In this document: positions 29,882 through 33,266 of the stretch, piece by piece | Numbering within the stretch: position 1 is the stretch's first letter | How the letters are laid out: each line of letters starts with the position of its first letter | NCBI GenBank assembly: GCA_003602645.1 | Contig: QQSI01000044.1 | Location: 1-33,266, forward strand | Reading direction: 5' to 3' | DNA length: 33,266 nt | Source of the DNA: Candidatus Poseidoniales archaeon | GTDB lineage: Archaea; Thermoplasmatota; Poseidoniia; Poseidoniales; Poseidoniaceae | Translations under genes and position numbers: made by a program | The notes under the pieces: generated by a model | What the model saw: the letters and a program-made list of their open reading frames with translations, nothing else | What the model was told of the DNA's origin: nothing | The model's database searches: none

Positions 29882-30538
29882 ATGGGACGCACGGTTTGGT
29901 TTCTCACCGGGAACCTTGGAAAAGTCAAGGAAGCAACGCATCACCTTGAGCCGCTTGGGTACGATGTCAAGCAATTGGTGGTCCCAGAAGGAAGCATTGT
30001 CGAGCCCCAAGCACACGAATTGGTCGATGTCGCCATGGCTAAAATCGAACAAGCAATCCCATTCTTGGCCAACCCTGACGATCTGCTTTTGGTTGAAGAC
30101 GCTGGACTGTTCATTGATGCCCTTGACGGATTTCCTGGTGTGTACGCCGCCTACGCCCTTCACACCCTACGCTGTGAAGGTGTTTTGCGACTTCTCAGCC
30201 ACCTGGGTTCAGTCGACCCTGTCCAGTCGGCAAAATTGCGAAAAGCTTCATTCCAAGCCGTGGCAGCAATGTGGGTCGATGGCAAGGTGCTGATTGGAAA
30301 CGGCTCTTGCCCTGGCTGGATTTCGAATCAAAAGACCGAAGGTGAAGGATTTGGATTTGACCCCATTTTTATCCCGTCGGATCTTGATGAAGACAATCAA
30401 CCCCTGCCGCCTGGAACGTACGGCGTTGTCAGCACACACGGAATGACTTTTGGAGGCATTTCGATGGATGAAAAACAAAAATTCAGCCATCGCTCAAGAG
30501 CACTTGAAGACTTGCTGCGGCAATTGCCATCAGCATGA
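29882..30538 (+). CDS. rdgB: RdgB/HAM1 non-canonical purine NTP pyrophosphatase
   Basis: Cytoplasmic house-cleaning enzyme of 218 residues that hydrolyses ITP, dITP and XTP to monophosphates, keeping damaged bases out of DNA and RNA. WFLTGNLGKVKEA is the N-terminal nucleotide site. VEDAGLFIDALDGFPGVYAAY carries the catalytic Asp region, with Ala where DSG is usual. GFGFDPIFIP and FSHRSRALEDL complete the base pocket. The length is slightly above the typical 185-200. ATG 29882 begins directly before the first strand. It is divergent from crcB, and the next gene on the strand begins about 20 bases after its stop. Confidence 0.94.
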   Translation: MGRTVWFLTGNLGKVKEATHHLEPLGYDVKQLVVPEGSIVEPQAHELVDVAMAKIEQAIPFLANPDDLLLVEDAGLFIDALDGFPGVYAAYALHTLRCEGVLRLLSHLGSVDPVQSAKLRKASFQAVAAMWVDGKVLIGNGSCPGWISNQKTEGEGFGFDPIFIPSDLDEDNQPLPPGTYGVVSTHGMTFGGISMDEKQKFSHRSRALEDLLRQLPSA

Positions 30539-30558
30539 TAAGTTAGGGCACTTTGGAG

Positions 30559-31488
30559 ATGGTGAGGCACATGGTATTTCTGAGATGGATATCGGGATTC
30601 TATGCCCTCGCCGCCACGACAATTTACATTGCATTCGCAAGTGAATGGACCGATGAAGTTGGATGGGGCCTTGTTGCTTCAATCATTCTAGCGTGCCTGA
30701 TTTTCATTGCACAAACTGGGACAGTACCACAAAATCGCCCACAACGCGCTCGTGCTCCAACAGCTCAAGCGATGGTGGAGACTGAGGAAGAGGAAACGAC
30801 AGAACTTGATATTCCTGAAGTGGTCACTGAGGCACCAATGGATGGTGCGACCTTGAGGGAGCGCAAACTTGCGAAAATCCAAGCGGCTGAAGCCAAGAAG
30901 GCTGAAGCACTAGCAGCGGCCTCTCAAAATGAGGAAAGCGAAGAAGAATTTGTTGAAGTCACCCTCGAGATGGAGGATGTGCACACAGCAGACGAATTTG
31001 TTGTCGAAGTGTCCCCTGAATCTGTTGAAGACGCCGATATCGAGGCCACAGTAAAGCAACGTCGTATCACTCACGATGCTGTGAGGGAACGCATCGAAAA
31101 GCGAAGACGTGGTCAACTTGCTGAGATTCGCGCTTCAACCGCTAAGATGTGGGAGGATCAGACGGCTGGCGAAGACATCGTGGCCCTGCTCCAAACACCA
31201 GGGCACGGTCATTCTGTGTTGATCGAGCCTGAAAATCCTGAGGCTGGACACATCTACGGTGCCACATTCATTCGGATTGATGAATCCCGAATTCTAAAAC
31301 TCCGAACGCCACTCGACAGTGGGTTTGAGAAAGTGAAGAGACAGGAACAACCTGCCTTACCGGTGCTCCTGGACCCTGATGGAAACCCCCTCCCACCGTT
31401 GCCACTGCCAGGTGAAGGCCCACTCCCTCTCCCTCTCCCTGCCGCAAGTGGCGCACTTGCAGCCCTCAAGGATGAAATGAATTCTTAA
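30559..31488 (+). CDS. Membrane-anchored acidic/coiled and proline-rich protein, unknown
   Basis: A 309-residue protein of unknown function. Two membrane helices lie at about residues 5-25 and 32-50. A long, acidic Ala/Glu/Lys-rich segment follows (about residues 60-170), part of it with coiled-coil character (RERKLAKIQAAEAKKAEALAAA). A basic helical patch comes next (RRITHDAVRERIEKRRRGQLAEIR), then a compact region near residues 205-265 that may be a small folded domain (ATFIRIDESRILKLRTPL), and a proline-leucine tail (LPPLPLPGEGPLPLPLP). The large part would be cytoplasmic. ATG 30571 is also possible, with GGTGAGG just before it. It follows rdgB on the same strand and may be co-transcribed. 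Confidence 0.65.
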   Translation: MVRHMVFLRWISGFYALAATTIYIAFASEWTDEVGWGLVASIILACLIFIAQTGTVPQNRPQRARAPTAQAMVETEEEETTELDIPEVVTEAPMDGATLRERKLAKIQAAEAKKAEALAAASQNEESEEEFVEVTLEMEDVHTADEFVVEVSPESVEDADIEATVKQRRITHDAVRERIEKRRRGQLAEIRASTAKMWEDQTAGEDIVALLQTPGHGHSVLIEPENPEAGHIYGATFIRIDESRILKLRTPLDSGFEKVKRQEQPALPVLLDPDGNPLPPLPLPGEGPLPLPLPAASGALAALKDEMNS

Positions 31489-31537
31489 TCGGAATTGATT
31501 GGTCAATGTTCAAGCCTTGAACAAACATAGCCCTCTC

Positions 31538-32248
31538 ATGGAAGACTTGACTTCAAACGTACAAGTCAACCGTAGATTAGCCCTCCTCGGGCTTCTTTTG
31601 GTTTCAATTGCACCCACCATATCCGTCACCACTGGCTTTATTCTTCAGGCTGGAACAATCGCTGTCATCGTGTTTATTGTCACTAAATTGTGGATTTACG
31701 GCCTTCCTGCATTTTGGCATTTGAAGGTTGAAAAAAAACCGATTTCATGGTCCAAACCAACAGATGGCGGTTGGGGCGTATCCCTGCTATTGGGAGTGGG
31801 TATGATCATTGTCATCGTCGGTGCATATCTATTGCTCGGAGACATGATGATCGACAAAAAAACGTTGGTTGAACTGCTCGAACCAGTAGGACTCACCACC
31901 CCAGGAACCCTGGCAGGTGCTATTTTCTTCTGGGTGTTCATCAACTCCGTAATGGAAGAGTATGTGTTCAGGTGGTTTATCACTTCAAAAATCGAGGAAC
32001 TTGTTCAAGGGAAATGGAAGCCAATTTTGCTCTCAGCGGGAATTTTCACCCTCCACCACTCCATCGCATTGATGATGTTCATTAGTCCCTTGGGCACACT
32101 CATAGCCTCAGTTGGCGTGTTCATTGGAGGCGCTATCTTTTCATGGATTTACTTGCAATACCGAAGTGTCTGGGTTGCTTGGATTGCACATGCGTGCGCT
32201 GATGTTGCTGTGTTTGGCATTGGATGGCACCTTGTCATCGGTTTTTGA
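31538..32248 (+). CDS. CPBP-family intramembrane metalloprotease (CAAX protease-like)
   Basis: Polytopic membrane protease of 236 residues in the Abi/CPBP (Rce1-like) family, which in archaea and bacteria cuts membrane substrates that are mostly unknown. The three motifs are present: NSVMEEYVFRWF (EExxxR, near residue 140), IFTLHHSIAL (FxxxH, near 170) and WIAHACADVAVF (HxxxD, near 220). About seven hydrophobic segments are visible. ATG 31538 (MEDLTSNVQ) gives a usual short cytoplasmic N-terminus; the TTG at 31499 would add 13 residues. The 49-base gap after the upstream gene suggests one transcript. A T-rich stretch at 32293-32307 lies about 45 bases past the stop and could end transcription. 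Confidence 0.9.
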   Translation: MEDLTSNVQVNRRLALLGLLLVSIAPTISVTTGFILQAGTIAVIVFIVTKLWIYGLPAFWHLKVEKKPISWSKPTDGGWGVSLLLGVGMIIVIVGAYLLLGDMMIDKKTLVELLEPVGLTTPGTLAGAIFFWVFINSVMEEYVFRWFITSKIEELVQGKWKPILLSAGIFTLHHSIALMMFISPLGTLIASVGVFIGGAIFSWIYLQYRSVWVAWIAHACADVAVFGIGWHLVIGF

Positions 32249-32296
32249 ATCGACTGTTACAGTGGACAATCGCCTTAAGCGGGCACTCCCAATTTA

Positions 32297-32307
32297 TTTT
32301 TTATATA
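32297..32307 (+). promoter_or_regulatory. Strong TATA box upstream of a structured leader or small RNA
   Basis: TTTTTTATATA is the most AT-rich promoter-like element in the window. Archaeal spacing predicts an RNA start near 32330, about 170 bases before the next ATG. The same T-run may also terminate the CPBP gene transcript. Confidence 0.65.
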
Positions 32308-32329
32308 CTGTGAGGTTGTAGATAAAGCG

Positions 32330-32490
32330 CAGGAACTGCTGGATCAGTGAATTTCATGGAAAAGTAACCCCGACAGCTTGCCCTAAGCGAATAAAGCGTC
32401 AGAGCGTAGAACTTGCTCAGTTTACTGAGTGATGAGGCGCTTTGGAAGGGCGCTGTGTGTCATCCTGACACATTGCGAAACAAGCAAACG
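32330..32490 (+). ncRNA. Candidate structured 5' leader or independent small RNA
   Basis: Between the strong TATA box and the SD site lies about 160 bases without a convincing open frame. Three hairpins follow one another at its 3' half: CTCAG/CTGAG with loop TTTA (32416-32429), GGCGC/GCGCT (32436-32454) and TGTGTCA/TGACACA with loop TCC (32456-32472). A weaker GCTT/AAGC hairpin is at 32376-32388. The sequence GTGATGA at 32429-32435 looks like a C box, but no matching box pattern completes a C/D sRNA. I recognise no known family (RNase P, SRP and 5S do not fit). Ends are estimated. Confidence 0.4.
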
Positions 32491-32498
32491 GAGGAACC

Positions 32499-32957
32499 AT
32501 GAATAGAAAGAAAAAACTAAGCCACCACAAGCCCAACCACAACGGAAAAAACCGGAAAACACGGAAACGAGTTTCGTTGAATCGGGCCTTAGAACCCGGC
32601 GATGGGCATAAAAAGAACAAACCGAAAAAGGACATCAGTGTTGATGAGGCAGAACGACGGAACCTGCTGAAGCAGAAACGAGCGGAACATGCAAACCTCG
32701 TCCGGCAAGAATGGCTGCGTCAGCGCCAAGGACCTGCCAAACCGTGCTGTGAGACCGATGAAGATTGTGAGGCCAAAAACAAATGGCTGATGAAACAATT
32801 GAAATCGATTCGTTGCGAAACGATTGTCGATGCAGAAACCGGGGTAAAAGTCAGTCGTGTCATCCCGCTCAGCTTTGAGCGTCGATCTGATGTCTGGCCT
32901 CACATGCGTCACTTTGCAAAGGTGGCCAAGAAGGCAGGTTACACTCGCCATTGGTGA
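32499..32957 (+). CDS. Very basic small protein, probable nucleic-acid binding, unknown family
   Basis: A 152-residue protein I do not recognise. The first 45 residues are almost entirely Lys, Arg, His and Asn (MNRKKKLSHHKPNHNGKNRK, then KKNKPKKD) and look disordered. Residues 48-75 form a charged helix (DEAERRNLLKQKRAEHANLVRQ), then CCETDEDCEAKNKW with three cysteines, and a compact C-terminal part (TIVDAETGVKVSRVIPLSFE, then WPHMRHFAKVAKKAGYTRHW). The pattern suggests an RNA- or ribosome-associated protein. GGAGG at 32490-32494 with four bases to ATG fixes the start. It has its own strong promoter and a 170-base structured leader, which suggests high or controlled expression. Confidence 0.65.
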   Translation: MNRKKKLSHHKPNHNGKNRKTRKRVSLNRALEPGDGHKKNKPKKDISVDEAERRNLLKQKRAEHANLVRQEWLRQRQGPAKPCCETDEDCEAKNKWLMKQLKSIRCETIVDAETGVKVSRVIPLSFERRSDVWPHMRHFAKVAKKAGYTRHW

Positions 32958-33006
32958 GGACACCACCTGATGTCGAAAGGCATCACTTACCCTAAATGGG
33001 GGAGCC

Positions 33007-33037
33007 GGAGGTCGGGGGCTTCGGCCCCCGTCCCTCC
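33007..33037. terminator. GC-rich UUCG-capped hairpin between convergent genes
   Basis: CGGGGGC (33013-33019) and GCCCCCG (33024-33030) form a perfect stem closed by TTCG, an extra-stable tetraloop. Outside it GGAGG (33007-33011) pairs with CCTCC (33033-33037) across a small internal loop. It lies between the stops of two convergent genes and could act on both strands as a terminator or a 3'-end stabiliser. No T-run follows on either strand. Confidence 0.55.
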
Positions 33038-33053
33038 CACACACAGATCTCAA

Positions 33054-33266
33054 TCATTCATGCTGCCATTCAGGTGTTGCTCTGTTGATGAACGCTTGAA
33101 CCCCGACTTCTTTATCCTTTGAATCGAAAAGCGAGGCGAATGCTTCCGCTTCGATCGCAACACCTTCTGTCAAACCAACATCAAGGGCGGCACGTACCGT
33201 CGTCTTTCCAACCCTCAGCGTATTGGAAGACTTGCTCCCAATCAACCGCGCCATAGCCATGGTCGA
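33054..33266 (-). CDS. Enoyl-CoA hydratase/isomerase, C-terminal part
   Basis: The last 70 residues of a crotonase-fold protein whose 5' part lies beyond the window. The frame is open to 33266, so the Met at 33260 is internal. The pattern ARLIGSKSSNTLRVGKTTVR, then GLTEGVAIEAEAFASLFDSKDKEVGVQAFINRATPEW matches the C-terminal trimerisation helices of enoyl-CoA hydratases (A-FA-LF-S-D--EG--AF--R--P-W). It would act in fatty acid or branched amino acid oxidation. The catalytic Glu residues lie upstream and are not seen, so the exact reaction is open. Confidence 0.8.
   Translation of the reverse strand, partial: STMAMARLIGSKSSNTLRVGKTTVRAALDVGLTEGVAIEAEAFASLFDSKDKEVGVQAFINRATPEWQHE

Noticed and set aside
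32429-32469. Box C/D guide RNA inside the leader (GTGATGA followed by CTGA 29 bases later)
   Set aside because: The D-box-like CTGA is partly inside a perfect 7-bp hairpin, no internal D'/C' boxes are visible and no terminal stem forms.
1-33266. Mobile element, prophage or defence island
   Set aside because: No transposase, integrase, inverted repeats, phage genes or known defence domains were found; the genes are mostly metabolic, surface or housekeeping.

Overview
The window looks like a piece of an archaeal chromosome, most likely a planktonic Marine Group II (Poseidoniales, Thermoplasmatota) genome or a close relative. The archaeal signs are a stand-alone KEOPS kinase Bud32, TATA-like boxes 22-29 bases before several start codons (leaderless style), a tRNA-Gly without an encoded CCA, and an archaeal-type Mrp ATPase. 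A marine heterotroph is suggested by the large membrane-anchored secreted proteins, including a protease on a calcium-binding stalk, and by several peptidases. This taxonomic call is inference; no rRNA is present. Coding density is high, both strands are used, and no gap between genes exceeds 300 bases. I see no mobile element, phage gene or CRISPR array.

Layout from left to right: two glycosyltransferases, the first cut by the window edge, and a small membrane protein (2-2492). A convergent ABC exporter (2489-4318) is divergent from a giant subtilase (4454-10123). Next come tRNA-Gly(TCC) and a rare fusion of a GH1 glycosidase with a sugar-1-phosphate nucleotidylyltransferase (10344-12317). 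It meets head-on a leftward run of four closely spaced genes: a conserved archaeal protein, an M14 carboxypeptidase, an M17 leucyl aminopeptidase and a galactokinase-like GHMP kinase (16560 down to 12282). A rightward polyamine operon follows (agmatinase, SpeD-family decarboxylase, deoxyhypusine-synthase-like protein; 16832-19244), then a 1031-residue surface protein and tRNA-Gly(GCC).

The right half holds an ArsC/low-molecular-weight phosphatase protein, a small membrane protein, an unusual Mrp ATPase whose cluster-binding CxxC loop is replaced, and its DUF971 partner. These are followed by a PAP2 phosphatase fused to a large outer domain, NadA, Bud32, a ferritin-like protein, a CrcB fluoride channel, an RdgB/HAM1 pyrophosphatase, a coiled/proline-rich membrane protein and a CPBP membrane protease. 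After these comes a strongly promoted structured leader or small RNA in front of a very basic 152-residue protein. The window ends in the C-terminus of an enoyl-CoA hydratase.

Four sets of genes look functionally joined: (1) polyamine synthesis without a spermidine synthase; (2) Mrp plus DUF971, a split version of the plastid HCF101 arrangement with altered metal ligands; (3) glycosidase, sugar kinase and nucleotidylyltransferase, which could turn an external glycoside into an activated sugar; (4) stalked protease, carboxypeptidase and aminopeptidase for protein scavenging.
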